From Mucilaginibacter rigui (GTDB taxonomy: Bacteria > Bacteroidota > Bacteroidia > Sphingobacteriales > Sphingobacteriaceae), in NCBI RefSeq assembly GCF_014773275.1, contig NZ_JACWMW010000001.1:124001-188000 (forward strand): DNA of 64,000 nucleotides, written 5' to 3'. The notes beneath the pieces were generated by a model, which did no database searches, was not told the origin of the DNA, and saw only the letters and a program-made list of their open reading frames with translations. This document shows, piece after piece, positions 1 to 8,452 of the stretch; position 1 is the first letter of the stretch; each line of letters opens with the position of its first letter. The position numbers and the translations under genes are program-made.

Positions 1-595
1 AAATATATTGAAGCAACAGTATGGTATCGTGTGCGCCCCAAACAATTCTGTTAATCAGTTTCCCGGCGCCAAGTAAATAATTACTGAAAATAAACATGAA
101 TAAACAACTTGCGAAATAGATCAGTATCCCGGCGTTTATCCAATTATAAGCATCATCTCCCCAATTTTGCTCCTCGTTATTTTGCTTAAGTATAAAAAGC
201 ATACTGTAAACAATTATAATAATAGCCTCTAAAGGGCGTGTATAGGTATTAAATTCTATTTTGTTTTGAATGAACAGGTAATTAATAATACATAAAACGG
301 TAAAAACCGCAATTAAAGCGTATATACTTTTTTGTTTTTTTACGCTGTAAAACTTGCTGTAAAATAGTGAGATAAATAAAAATTCAAAAATGCTATAAAC
401 ATGAAACAAGGGGGTTGTATAGTAGTGGAATGCTATCATCGTTAAATTAATAACATTTGCAAACCCCTGAAACACCAAAAACCACAGGATAACCTTTAAT
501 GGTTTTGTTAAAAAGTTATAGTTTTTAATACCTGTTAAAACAGGTATTAATATGGCAGCCGGGACAATATAGGTTACGTAAATTAAATATAGCAT
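1..595 (-). CDS. Multi-pass membrane protein of unknown function (3' end outside window)
   Basis: The minus strand is open from an ATG at 595 to the window edge, giving about 198 residues with no stop. The protein starts MLYLIYVTYIVPAAILIPVL and holds roughly six hydrophobic stretches separated by short charged loops, so it should be an inner-membrane protein. I do not recognise a family. Its start lies 68 bases after the stop of the gene ending at 664 on the same strand, so the two may be co-transcribed. The missing C-terminus could carry another domain, so the length is unknown. I am confident that this is a real gene but have no view on its function. Confidence 0.7.
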   Translation of the reverse strand, partial: MLYLIYVTYIVPAAILIPVLTGIKNYNFLTKPLKVILWFLVFQGFANVINLTMIAFHYYTTPLFHVYSIFEFLFISLFYSKFYSVKKQKSIYALIAVFTVLCIINYLFIQNKIEFNTYTRPLEAIIIIVYSMLFILKQNNEEQNWGDDAYNWINAGILIYFASCLFMFIFSNYLLGAGKLINRIVWGAHDTILLLQYI

Positions 596-663
596 CAATA
601 ATGTTTATAGGCCTTAAATATATGTATAAAGCCTATAAACAACATCCGAAATTGAATGTAAAA

Positions 664-1053
664 TTACGCGTCTAAAGTATCTCCAACCGTAACAGGGCAC
701 TCAGGAGGGCAAGCTTTGGTAAAATCATAAATGTTACTTTGTGAATCTCCCAATCCTCCGCCAACTATTGCTTTTACAAGTACCTCCTGCCCGTTCTCTA
801 CAGGTACCAGCATTAGCTTTGCACTAAGCGGGTCTGTTGCCGATTCAAGGCCGATAAACGCTCTTACAGCTTCTGCATCGGGGTTATAAAGCAAAATGTT
901 TTGAAAATCAATAATGGGGATAAGAAACGATCGGGCAATAAATTCAGAGCTGCTGGTTGATAGATAAGTGCGCCAGTTTTCGGCCCAATCTCTTGCAATA
1001 TCAACCGGTATTGTGCCGTCGGGGTCATTAGTCGAAGTGGTTTCGGTACTCAT
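664..1053 (-). CDS. Small soluble protein of unknown function
   Basis: This encodes 129 residues from an ATG. There is no signal peptide or membrane segment. The N-terminus is Thr/Ser-rich and likely disordered, the middle is a mixed alpha/beta stretch, and the C-terminus carries two closely spaced cysteines in ACPPECPVTVGD, which could bind metal or form a disulfide. I do not recognise the family. It is followed on the same strand by a membrane protein starting at 595, which suggests a two-gene unit. Codon use looks normal for the window. Confidence 0.7.
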   Translation of the reverse strand: MSTETTSTNDPDGTIPVDIARDWAENWRTYLSTSSSEFIARSFLIPIIDFQNILLYNPDAEAVRAFIGLESATDPLSAKLMLVPVENGQEVLVKAIVGGGLGDSQSNIYDFTKACPPECPVTVGDTLDA

Positions 1054-1440
1054 GTAGTTTAAATTTTTAGTTTATTTATTCTGTGTAATTAAGTTTTTTT
1101 GTCCCCCTCAAAGAGAATACTTTTTATTCACAATATTCAAAAAAAACTTATCACTTGTAGGCTAATGTATAGGCAATTTAATAAATAAAGGAAATTGATT
1201 TGTTAGCTGCAAATTAATGAACAAAATGAACAGCGTTATTTAGTTGTGAACAGGAAGCGGAAATGTAAGAATAACTGAACAAAGTGCTTACTATTATTTA
1301 GTGGGCAACGCAGTAATTTGGTATGTACAATTACACACCTACATTTGGTAGAAGAAGCTGTTTGATAAGTATATGCCTGCACGGTTATCAGTTGTAACTG
1401 CTCCGGTTTTTACAAAGGCGATGAATAGTAACAGGTAGCT
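1054..1440. other. Intergenic region without a recognisable gene
   Basis: This AT-rich stretch of nearly 390 bases lies between the gene starting at 1053 and the terminator at 1441. I see no open frame with coding character, no RNA gene and no strong inverted repeat. It must hold the promoter for the gene at 664-1053. Confidence 0.5.
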
Positions 1441-1485
1441 AAAAGCAAAGCCAGCCTATTTATTAGGCTGGCTTTGCTTTTTTTA
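1441..1485 (-). terminator. Strong bidirectional hairpin terminator
   Basis: Two perfect 17-base arms (1441-1457 and 1465-1481) enclose a 7-base loop. T-runs follow on both strands. It sits just after the stop of the small gene at 1505-1705 on the minus strand. Confidence 0.85.
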
Positions 1486-1504
1486 TTATAACTGCGGCTG
1501 ATGC

Positions 1505-1705
1505 TCAATATCCGCCGTTAGGGCGTGCTTGTTCTACCGCCTGCTCTACTTTTTCGGTTGCAAAGTTTTTAGCTTTTTCAAACCATTGTGGTGCATCCTC
1601 GGTAATATCATCCAGGATGGAGCGGCCGTTAGGGCCCTTTTTGGTAATGTAGTTTATCCCGTACCCGATGGCTGCGCCAACCGCTATAAATTTTAATAAG
1701 CCCAT
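1505..1705 (-). CDS. Small YtxH-like membrane-anchored protein
   Basis: This encodes 66 residues from an ATG at 1705. The N-terminus MGLLKFIAVGAAIGYGINYI is a single Gly/Ala-rich membrane helix. It is followed by a basic patch and an amphipathic helical tail (EKAKNFATEKVEQAVEQ). That layout matches YtxH-type small stress proteins, in which one membrane helix precedes an apolipophorin-like helix. The similarity is by general layout only. The gene has its own terminator at 1441-1485 and appears monocistronic. Confidence 0.65.
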   Translation of the reverse strand: MGLLKFIAVGAAIGYGINYITKKGPNGRSILDDITEDAPQWFEKAKNFATEKVEQAVEQARPNGGY

Positions 1706-1806
1706 AATGTTTATGTTTTTGGTAAATGTATATAGGGTTAATTACAAGTATGATGCCAATAAACAACTTATGTTACAGGTTATTTCTTTCTGTATATATA
1801 TATCCT

Positions 1807-1955
1807 ATGCCCCGTAGGGGCTACCGCTTTGTAGGTAAAGAAAACGAAATAAATTTTTGCCCCGTTAGGTGTTACCCTTTATATAAATGGGTAGCCGCTA
1901 TGCGGCATAAATCACATTATGATATTTCTACAAAGCGGTAGACCCGACGGGGCAT
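1807..1955. repeat. Nested palindromic intergenic repeat (about 149 bp)
   Basis: The left arm 1807-1834 (starting ATGCCCCGTAGGGGCTACCG) and the right arm 1928-1955 are inverted copies over 28 bases with two mismatches. Inside is a second imperfect palindrome, where TGCCCCGTTAGGTGTTACCC pairs with the stretch ending in GGGTAGCCGCTATGCGGCA. The RNA would fold into a long branched hairpin. It looks like a non-autonomous, MITE- or REP-like element. Confidence 0.75.
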
Positions 1956-2000
1956 TGTCTTTATACATTTAAACTTGAGGATTTAATCAGCCTATCAAAC

Positions 2001-2333
2001 TCATCCACCAGTTTTTTTAGTGGCCCTTATCCTGTATGCAATCAATAGCACATCCCTCAATTGTTCAGGGGCGGCTTTAGCCAGGTGGGCTAATACATAA
2101 TCATAGTTTAAATAATGGTCGGTAATAAAGTACACATCAGGATACAGTCCTATCCATTTATCGCGTTCTGCGCTTGTGATCACCAGTGTTTCGCCGTCTT
2201 CTTTTATGCGGGCAAATAGTTTTTTGCCTGTATAAAAGGCGGGTGTGCCGTAAGCCAATTTTTCGGTTACGCCGGGCAATGGTAACAGCGTTTTTCTTAA
2301 AAATTCAAGATATATAAATACGTTGGTATCCAT
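2001..2333 (-). CDS. MmcQ/YjbR family protein
   Basis: This encodes 110 residues from an ATG. It shows the YjbR/CyaY-like pattern: an N-terminal helix, a LAYGTPAFYTGKKLFARI strand pair, a DGETLVITSAERDKWIGLYP segment, then VYFITDHYLNYDYVLAHL and a final helix. The family is small, soluble and of uncertain role; some members are called DNA-binding. Family length is usually 110-120 residues, so it appears complete. It is divergent from the GH13 gene, with about 130 bases between their starts for both promoters. Confidence 0.8.
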   Translation of the reverse strand: MDTNVFIYLEFLRKTLLPLPGVTEKLAYGTPAFYTGKKLFARIKEDGETLVITSAERDKWIGLYPDVYFITDHYLNYDYVLAHLAKAAPEQLRDVLLIAYRIRATKKTGG

Positions 2334-2463
2334 AAAAGCAAGGTAACTAAAGTTAACAAGGCCGAAAAATATTATTGCATGGCGAACAAATAAAGATTTT
2401 TTTATATCTACCCAAAACTAAAAGCCGCCGCTTAAGTTGTACGGTGATAAATTATATTGGCAC

Positions 2464-3948
2464 ATGGAAAATTTTACAATGCTGCAGTTTTTTGAATGGT
2501 ACTACCCCGGCGACGGAAGTTTATGGGAGCATTTAAAAAATGAGTCGGGTAGGTTGAAAAGTATTGGGATAGATGCAGTATGGCTGCCACCGGCGCAAAA
2601 AGGCGCGGCAGGCGGATATTCGGTTGGGTACGATGTTTACGACATATATGACCTTGGCGAGTTTGATCAAAAGGGATCGGTACGTACCAAATACGGCACA
2701 AAACAGCAATTACTGGAGGCAGTACAGGCAGCAAAAGGGGCTGGTTTAAACGTATATGTTGATGTGGTGCTAAACCATATGGGTGGGGCAGAAGAAGCCG
2801 AAAAAGTTACTGTGCGCAAGGTAAACCCCGAAAACCGGAACGAGTTTATAAGTGAGCCATACGAGATTGAGGCTTTTACTAAGTTTACCTTCCCGGGCAG
2901 GCAGGGCAAATACTCGCAGTTTGTGTGGGACTGGCAATGCTTTAGCGGGGTTGATCATGATAACGCCACCGGCGAGAACGCTATCTTCAGCATACAAAAC
3001 CAATACGGCGAGGCATGGGAAGATGTTGTGGGTAACGAGAACGGAAACTTTGATTACCTGATGCTGGATGATATTGATACCCGCAACCCCGCCGTGCGCG
3101 ATGAATTAAAACGCTGGGGTAAATGGTACCACGATACGGTTGGCTTTAACGGCATGCGCCTGGATGCCATTAAACATATCTCTTTCGATTTTTATAACGA
3201 CTGGCTGGATCACATGCGTAGCGAAACAGGCGAAGAACTATTTACGGTTGGCGAATACTGGAGTTACGAGGTAAGCCTATTACTGGAATACATTGAAGCT
3301 ACCGCTGGCCGCATGTCGCTTTTTGACGCACCGCTGCACAATAACCTGCACGAGGCATCGGTACAGGGCAATAGTTACGACCTGACCACCATATTTGATA
3401 ATACGCTGGTAGCAGCTAACCCCGACAGGGCAGTTACACTGGTTGAGAACCACGATACCCAGCCGCTGCAATCATTAACCCAACCGGTTGATTATTGGTT
3501 TAAGCCTATAGGTTACGCGCTTATTTTGCTGCGCGAAAGTGGTTACCCGTGTGTGTTTTACCCCGACCTGTACGGCTCAAAATACACCGACAAAGGCGAC
3601 GATGGTAACGACCATGAAATAATACTGGCCCCGGTTGGCGAATTGGAAAGCCTGCTATACGCCCGCAAGCATATTGCCTATGGGCAGCAGCGCGATTATT
3701 TTGACCACCCTAATTGCATAGGCTGGACACGCGAAGGCGACGACGAGCACGAGAATTCGGGCTGCGCGGTAGTGATATCAAATGGGGAGGAGGGCAATAA
3801 AAAAATGGAAATTGGCCAGCGCCATGCCGGTAAGGTTTTTGTTGATTACCTGGGCAAACACGATGCCGAAATAACCATTGGCGACGATGGTTGGGCCGAA
3901 TTTTATGTACGCCCGGGCTCAGTATCAGTTTGGGCAATAAAAAATTGA
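2464..3948 (+). CDS. Cytoplasmic alpha-amylase, GH13 family
   Basis: This encodes a 494-residue GH13 glucan hydrolase that would cleave alpha-1,4-glucans. The conserved regions are visible in order: DVVLNH, GMRLDAIKH (nucleophile Asp234), GEYW (acid/base Glu264) and VENHD (transition-state Asp331). A C-terminal beta domain follows, ending at VSVWAI. There is no signal peptide, so it acts inside the cell, as in the GH13_5 group with N-terminus 'TMLQFFEWYYPGDG'. The frame is open from a TTG at 2437, but the ATG at 2464 puts the conserved motif near the N-terminus and is preferred. One oddity is VFYPDLYG, where related enzymes usually have FYGDxYG. Confidence 0.93.
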   Translation: MENFTMLQFFEWYYPGDGSLWEHLKNESGRLKSIGIDAVWLPPAQKGAAGGYSVGYDVYDIYDLGEFDQKGSVRTKYGTKQQLLEAVQAAKGAGLNVYVDVVLNHMGGAEEAEKVTVRKVNPENRNEFISEPYEIEAFTKFTFPGRQGKYSQFVWDWQCFSGVDHDNATGENAIFSIQNQYGEAWEDVVGNENGNFDYLMLDDIDTRNPAVRDELKRWGKWYHDTVGFNGMRLDAIKHISFDFYNDWLDHMRSETGEELFTVGEYWSYEVSLLLEYIEATAGRMSLFDAPLHNNLHEASVQGNSYDLTTIFDNTLVAANPDRAVTLVENHDTQPLQSLTQPVDYWFKPIGYALILLRESGYPCVFYPDLYGSKYTDKGDDGNDHEIILAPVGELESLLYARKHIAYGQQRDYFDHPNCIGWTREGDDEHENSGCAVVISNGEEGNKKMEIGQRHAGKVFVDYLGKHDAEITIGDDGWAEFYVRPGSVSVWAIKN

Positions 3949-3973
3949 TTGATTGCTAAAATAGCTTATTTTT

Positions 3974-4015
3974 AGGCGGTAATATCTTTTAAATAAAGAT
4001 ATTACCGCCTTTTTG
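3974..4015 (+). terminator. Rho-independent terminator after the amylase gene
   Basis: Perfect 16-base arms (3974-3989 and 3995-4010) with a 5-base loop are followed by a T5 run. It separates the GH13 gene from the GH9 gene. Confidence 0.85.
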
Positions 4016-4043
4016 CATCTAAACGTCAATCTCACAACTAAAA

Positions 4044-5825
4044 ATGAAAAATATCTGCAAGGCATTGCTGTTCAGCTTGTTTTTTATACACCCATTCATC
4101 ACTTATGCAAAACCTGTTATATACGTAAACCAAATAGCGTTTGATAGCAACGCGCCAAAAACTGCTGTAGTACAGTTGGATGCTAAAGCTGCAGGTAAAG
4201 TTGCTTTTAACTTGATTGATGCCGCCGGAAAAATCGCGTTTACAGGCGTATTGGGCGCACCCCAGGTTATTACGGAATGGCGGCCCGGTAAGGTGTTTTA
4301 CAAGGCCGATTTCTCATCATTCGCCAAAGCTGGCAAATACACCCTGCGGGTAAAGGTTGCGGGCGCACTTTATTCCTCTTATAAGTTTGAAATTGGCGAC
4401 AATGCCTTGGCTAAACAAACGCTATCGGCTATTATTCATTATTACAACAAGCAACGCGCCAACACCCCGCAAGAGGTTAGCGCCGATATGAATTTGCCGC
4501 TCTTTGGCAGCGATAAAACCGTTAACCTGCGCGGCGGTTGGTGCGATGCCTCGGGCGATGTAAGCAAATACTTTTCGCACCTGGCCTATGCTAATTACAT
4601 GTCACCGCAGCAAATTCCGCTGGTCACCTGGTCAATGGTGAGCACATCCGAAAAGATCCCCACTCTGCTAACCAAATGGAACCTCAAAGATTCCTTAGAT
4701 AAGGAAGCCCTTTATGGTGCCGATTACATGATGCGGGCACTGTCTGACGATGATTATTTTTACATGATCGTGTTTAGCTATTTTGATAAAAACCCGGCCG
4801 CGCGCCGGGTGGTGGGTTTGCTGGCCAACAGCATAACTACCAACCAGTACCAGTGTGCGTTTCGCGAAGGCGGAGGTATGGCCATTGCCGCATTGGCCCG
4901 TATCTCTCAATGGAAAAAAGACGGCAACTTTACTTCGCAGCAATATCTTGATGGCGCCAAACGTGCGTTCGCACACCTCCTGCTGTATAATACCCAGTAT
5001 GACGACGACGGTAAGGAAAATATTATAGACGATTATTGCGCCCTGATGGCCGCTACCGAGCTTTGGATAGCTACCAATGATACGCTATACCGCGATGAAG
5101 CCCGCAAACGTGCCACAAATCTTAATAAAAGAATGAGCCCTGCCGGATACTTCCTGGCAAATGATGCGGGCAGGCCTTACTGGCACGCATCTGATGCGGG
5201 CTTGCCCATCGTAGCCTTATCCAGGTATTTGGATGCAGAGAAAGATGAAACGCATCGCGCTGAAGCATTAAAAACCATCAAACAGGCTTTAGATTATAAC
5301 CTGGCGGTAACCGCTAAGGTAAGCAACCCGTTTGGTTATGCCCGCCAAAGCTTTATGTTTAAAGGCAAGGTAAAGGATGGTTTTTTCATCCCGCACGAAA
5401 ACGAGACTGGCTGGTGGTGGCAGGGCGAGAATGCGCGACTTGGCTCATTAGCTACCGCGGCAATTGTGGGCGGCAGGCTGGCTTACCCGGCGCAGGCTAA
5501 CTGGGGAATTAAGTCAACACTTGGTGCGTATGCTTCACAGCAATTATCATGGATAATGGGCGGCAACCCTTATAACCGTTGTTTTATTTATGGCTTTGGT
5601 AAAAATAATGTGCCGTATATGGCATCAAATTTTGGGCATGGATCTCAGCGCGGCGGCATTTCTAACGGTGTTACAGGTAAGGACGGCAATCCTGATGGCT
5701 CAGGTATCGACTTTAAAACCGAAGCCAATGGGGACGAATGGCGCTGGACAGAGCAATGGATACCGCATGCGGCCTGGTTTTTGCAAGCCGTTGCAGCAAC
5801 GGCACAACCCGTCGGTGTTAAGTAA
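4044..5825 (+). CDS. Secreted GH9 family glycoside hydrolase
   Basis: This encodes 593 residues. Signal peptide residues 1-22 end at ITYA. An N-terminal Ig-like (CelD_N type) domain covers about 23-117, and a GH9 (alpha/alpha)6 barrel covers about 120-585. The catalytic aspartate cluster is in GWCDASGDVSKY, where classical enzymes have GWYDAGDYGKY. The proton donor is probably Glu570 in WRWTEQW, close to the C-terminus as in the family. GH9 enzymes cleave beta-1,4-glucans, and some act on glucosamine oligomers, so the substrate is open. Cleavage by signal peptidase would place it in the periplasm. There is no T9SS tail. Spacing to its neighbours suggests a monocistron. Confidence 0.9.
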   Translation: MKNICKALLFSLFFIHPFITYAKPVIYVNQIAFDSNAPKTAVVQLDAKAAGKVAFNLIDAAGKIAFTGVLGAPQVITEWRPGKVFYKADFSSFAKAGKYTLRVKVAGALYSSYKFEIGDNALAKQTLSAIIHYYNKQRANTPQEVSADMNLPLFGSDKTVNLRGGWCDASGDVSKYFSHLAYANYMSPQQIPLVTWSMVSTSEKIPTLLTKWNLKDSLDKEALYGADYMMRALSDDDYFYMIVFSYFDKNPAARRVVGLLANSITTNQYQCAFREGGGMAIAALARISQWKKDGNFTSQQYLDGAKRAFAHLLLYNTQYDDDGKENIIDDYCALMAATELWIATNDTLYRDEARKRATNLNKRMSPAGYFLANDAGRPYWHASDAGLPIVALSRYLDAEKDETHRAEALKTIKQALDYNLAVTAKVSNPFGYARQSFMFKGKVKDGFFIPHENETGWWWQGENARLGSLATAAIVGGRLAYPAQANWGIKSTLGAYASQQLSWIMGGNPYNRCFIYGFGKNNVPYMASNFGHGSQRGGISNGVTGKDGNPDGSGIDFKTEANGDEWRWTEQWIPHAAWFLQAVAATAQPVGVK

Positions 5826-5849
5826 ATGCTTTTGTATTACTAATAACGC

Positions 5850-5857
5850 TAACTTTG
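5850..5857 (+). promoter_or_regulatory. Putative Bacteroidota -7 box (TAACTTTG)
   Basis: This matches the TAnnTTTG consensus exactly, 55 bases before the epimerase start. A TTTG lies 15 bases upstream at 5831-5834, somewhat closer than the usual -33 spacing. Confidence 0.35.
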
Positions 5858-5911
5858 GGAGAGGCACAATAAAAACTAATAATTTAAACTAAACAGAATA
5901 CTTATACAATT

Positions 5912-6925
5912 ATGATCACATCACTGGTAACCGGCGGGGCCGGGTTCATAGGCTCGCACGTAGCAAAGCATTGTTTAAACCTTGGCCACAAGGTTGTTGT
6001 TTTAGATGACCTGAGCGGCGGTTTTGAAGACCACGTGCCCGAAGGTGTTGAGTTTATTGTAGGGTCGATAAATGATGTTGAGCTGTTAGAGAAATTATTT
6101 GCCGAGCATAAGTTCGATTATGTTTACCACCTGGCAGCTTATGCCGCCGAAGGCTTATCGCACTTTATCCGCAGGTTTAATTACAATAACAACCTTATTG
6201 GATCTGTTAACCTGATTAACCTGGCTGTATTATATAAAGTTAAATGTTTTGTGTTTACCTCATCAATAGCGGTATATGGCGCAGGCCAGCTGCCAATGCT
6301 GGAGAGCATGGTGCCACAGCCCGAAGACCCTTATGGTGTAGCTAAATATGCTGTAGAGATGGATTTGAAAGCCGCTAAACACATGTTTGGTTTAAACTCG
6401 GTGATCTTCCGCCCGCATAACGTATATGGCGAGAACCAGAATATTGGCGATAAGTACCGTAACGTGATAGGTATTTTTATGAACCAGATAATGCAGGAAA
6501 AACCAATGACCATTTTTGGCGATGGCGAGCAAACCCGAGCGTTCAGCTATATTGATGATGTTGCCCCCCACATTGCCAATTGTGTAAACGTACCTGCCGC
6601 TTATAACGAAGTATTTAACGTTGGTGCCGACAGGCCTTACACCGTTAACGAACTGGTACAGGTTGTTGCCAAAGAACTTGGCGTGCAACCAAAAGTTACC
6701 CACCTTGAAGCCCGTAAAGAAGTTTTACACGCGCACAGCGACCACTCTAAAGCTGCAAAGGTGTTTGGTAACAGCAAAAACGTAAGTTTAGAAGAGGGCA
6801 TAGCTAAAATGGCAGCCTGGGCAAAAGTGGTTGGCTCAAGGGCCAGCGCCGAGTTTGAGAACATTGAGATTGAAGAGAACCTGCCACAGGGTTGGAGCAA
6901 GAAAGAAAAGCCTGTTAATTCATAA
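5912..6925 (+). CDS. NAD-dependent nucleotide-sugar epimerase/dehydratase (extended SDR)
   Basis: This encodes 337 residues. The Rossmann motif TGGAGFIGSH is at residues 7-16. The active-site serine lies in FTSSIAVYG and the YxxxK pair in DPYGVAKYAVE. The substrate-domain motif FRPHNVYGENQ also fits UDP-glucose 4-epimerase-like or UDP-glucuronate-type enzymes. It probably interconverts nucleotide sugars for envelope polysaccharide. The C-terminus (about 310-337) is a lysine- and glutamate-rich tail that core enzymes lack. The exact substrate cannot be read from the sequence. Confidence 0.9.
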   Translation: MITSLVTGGAGFIGSHVAKHCLNLGHKVVVLDDLSGGFEDHVPEGVEFIVGSINDVELLEKLFAEHKFDYVYHLAAYAAEGLSHFIRRFNYNNNLIGSVNLINLAVLYKVKCFVFTSSIAVYGAGQLPMLESMVPQPEDPYGVAKYAVEMDLKAAKHMFGLNSVIFRPHNVYGENQNIGDKYRNVIGIFMNQIMQEKPMTIFGDGEQTRAFSYIDDVAPHIANCVNVPAAYNEVFNVGADRPYTVNELVQVVAKELGVQPKVTHLEARKEVLHAHSDHSKAAKVFGNSKNVSLEEGIAKMAAWAKVVGSRASAEFENIEIEENLPQGWSKKEKPVNS

Positions 6926-6956
6926 AAAAGATTATCGCTTTTTCGGTAAACATTTA

Positions 6957-6964
6957 TATTTTTG
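6957..6964 (+). promoter_or_regulatory. Putative -7 box (TATTTTTG)
   Basis: This is an exact TAnnTTTG match 19 bases before the ATG at 6983. It overlaps the alternative upstream start at 6962, which supports choosing 6983. Confidence 0.35.
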
Positions 6965-6982
6965 TGCCAAATACATAAGCAA

Positions 6983-7171
6983 ATGCAACAGTCAACAGAA
7001 AACGCTAATTCAGTAAGCCACTATACATTTTTAGTTCTTACCATTGTTATAGGTTTAGTAGGTGTATACTTACGTTTTGCAGAGTTTCCTCATGCTACAT
7101 TAATTTCAAACCTGATCTTATTATTTGCATCGGGCTTATGCCTTAAAGCTGTTTTTGGCATCCTGAAATAA
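6983..7171 (+). CDS. Small two-helix membrane protein
   Basis: This encodes 62 residues from the ATG at 6983; the frame is open from 6962, but that codon lies in the probable promoter. There is a short polar N-terminus, then two hydrophobic helices (YTFLVLTIVIGLVGVYL and LISNLILLFASGLCLKAVFG) joined by a short polar turn. It is a likely inner-membrane protein of unknown role. A strong terminator follows at 7191. Confidence 0.7.
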   Translation: MQQSTENANSVSHYTFLVLTIVIGLVGVYLRFAEFPHATLISNLILLFASGLCLKAVFGILK

Positions 7172-7190
7172 GAATCTTTTATACGATATA

Positions 7191-7224
7191 AAAAAGCGCT
7201 ACCGGTTTCGGCAGCGCTTTTTTT
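7191..7224 (+). terminator. Rho-independent terminator between convergent units
   Basis: The arms AAAAAGCGCT and AGCGCTTTTT surround a partly paired loop and are followed by T's. It can serve the plus-strand gene at 6983 and also the minus-strand block ending near 7235. Confidence 0.8.
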
Positions 7225-7234
7225 GTGGGTTATT

Positions 7235-7305
7235 TTATTTATTAATATTCTTAGGCCTGAACTTCGCCTCGTTCAATAATTTTGCCTTTATTTAAGGCAT
7301 TACTT
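7235..7305 (-). pseudogene. Decayed gldB 3'-end fragment
   Basis: On the minus strand, the frame ending at the TAA at 7237-7235 reads KLLNEAKFRPKNINK. The C-terminus of the intact GldB encoded at 10953 reads KILNEAKYRPKNIKD. The DNA matches over about 44 bases with five substitutions and one single-base indel. Several differences are at silent positions (AGG/CGG, CCT/CCG, AAG/AAA), so the fragment once evolved as coding sequence. Weaker similarity continues to about 7305, where an in-frame TAA breaks the reading frame. It is too short to encode a protein. Confidence 0.75.
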
Positions 7306-7343
7306 TGTGTTGCTTTTTAGCCAATCCTGAGGAATTCACACTG

Positions 7344-7892
7344 CTATTTTGTAAACTGTATATTACTGATAATATCGTTTAATGCTTCTGCTTTTGCAGC
7401 ATCTGCTTTGGGGTACTTCATTTTCCCTGCCAAAGTCAGTGTTTTTGCTGCATTTTGAATATAGAAATCATAGTATCCGGCACTATTAATTATATAATTA
7501 GCAATAAGCACCTGTTTGCTATTTAAATTCTTAATAATTGATGTGTAGCTATTGTTTCCATGGCGTTTAAATGTTCCGGCTAACCCATCTAAAAAAATCT
7601 TATTCCCAAGTAGATTATTATTAATAGAGTCTTGGTTGACATTATGGAAACTTAGTATTATGTTATCTATGTTATAAATATACGGCGGTCTTATTTGCTC
7701 GTCCATCTTAGTAACCGGCTTTTCACCTGGAAGTGCATTTATTTGTTGTTTATTAAGTTTATACGTACCATTTGGCAAACTTAGTTTTACAAATTCGCTG
7801 GTGTGGATCAGTTGCGCGTGGCAGTTGAGGGCAGTAATTATACTTAAGGTAAGAGCTAAAAATATTTTTTTCCTCAGGGCTTCATTACACAC
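7344..7892 (-). CDS. Small secreted protein, paralogue 1 of 3 (start codon lost)
   Basis: The mature part (about 157 residues from QLIHTSEFVKLSLPNGTYK) is almost identical to paralogue 3 at 8453-8986. The signal peptide, however, resembles paralogue 2. The codon aligned with the ATG of its sisters is AGG at 7874-7872. Translation would have to use GTG at 7892, CTG at 7877, or a more distant start inside the preceding gene. One leucine codon near the C-terminus is missing compared with its sisters. The function is unknown. The gene could be failing, or it could be translated by coupling to the upstream gene that ends at 7897. Confidence 0.6.
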   Translation of the reverse strand: MCNEALRKKIFLALTLSIITALNCHAQLIHTSEFVKLSLPNGTYKLNKQQINALPGEKPVTKMDEQIRPPYIYNIDNIILSFHNVNQDSINNNLLGNKIFLDGLAGTFKRHGNNSYTSIIKNLNSKQVLIANYIINSAGYYDFYIQNAAKTLTLAGKMKYPKADAAKAEALNDIISNIQFTK

Positions 7893-7896
7893 GCTG

Positions 7897-8430
7897 TTAC
7901 TTTGTAAACTGGACGTTATTGATAATATCATTTAATAATGACTCTGCCTTTGCAGCATCTGCTTTGTTATATTCCATTTTACCGGCCAAAGTCAGTGTTT
8001 TTGCAGCATTTTGGACATAAAACTCATAGTAACCTGTATTATTAATTATATAATTAGTAATAAGTGCATGGTTATTATTAAAATTCTTAACAATTGAAGT
8101 GTAAGTGTTATTCCCGTGACGTTTAAATGAACCCGCTAATTCATCCAAAAATCTTTTTTTCTTAAGCATGTTATTATTGATGGAATCCTTGTTAACATTA
8201 TTCATATTTAAGATAATACCATGAATATTATATGTGTAAGGCGATTTAAGCGCCTCGGGCATTTTTACTAATGAAGATTGCCCCGGTAAGGCATCAACCT
8301 GTTGCTTATTAAGCTTGTAAGCACCATCGGGCAAAGCTACCTTCACAAAATCGCTGGTATGGATTAGCTGCGCCTGGCAGGTAATGGCCGTAATTATACT
8401 TATGGTAAGTGTTAAAAATATCTTTTTCAT
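7897..8430 (-). CDS. Small secreted protein, paralogue 2 of 3
   Basis: This encodes 177 residues from the ATG at 8430 (MKKIFLTLTISIITAITCQAQ); the frame is open from a GTG at 8448, but the ATG matches paralogue 3. A signal peptide of about 21 residues is followed by a mature domain starting LIHTSDFVKVALPDGAYKLN. Conserved family blocks are FKRHGNN.YTSI, YIINNTGYYEFYVQNAAKTLTLAGKM and a C-terminal NNVQFTK. It is clearly more divergent from paralogues 1 and 3 than they are from each other. It lies 22 bases after paralogue 3. I recognise no known family; the protein is probably periplasmic or secreted. Confidence 0.8.
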   Translation of the reverse strand: MKKIFLTLTISIITAITCQAQLIHTSDFVKVALPDGAYKLNKQQVDALPGQSSLVKMPEALKSPYTYNIHGIILNMNNVNKDSINNNMLKKKRFLDELAGSFKRHGNNTYTSIVKNFNNNHALITNYIINNTGYYEFYVQNAAKTLTLAGKMEYNKADAAKAESLLNDIINNVQFTK

Positions 8431-8452
8431 CAGGCCTTGATTACCCACGCTG

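Noticed and set aside
1726..1941. 71-codon plus-strand reading frame
   Set aside because: It lies almost wholly within the palindromic repeat at 1807-1955 and its composition follows the repeat; no coding signal.
2437..2463. TTG start for the amylase
   Set aside because: Adds nine residues before the conserved N-terminus; the ATG at 2464 fits the family better.
5831..5857. Full -33/-7 promoter for the epimerase gene
   Set aside because: The TTTG and TAACTTTG boxes are present but the spacing is 15 bases, shorter than the usual range; only the -7 box is listed.
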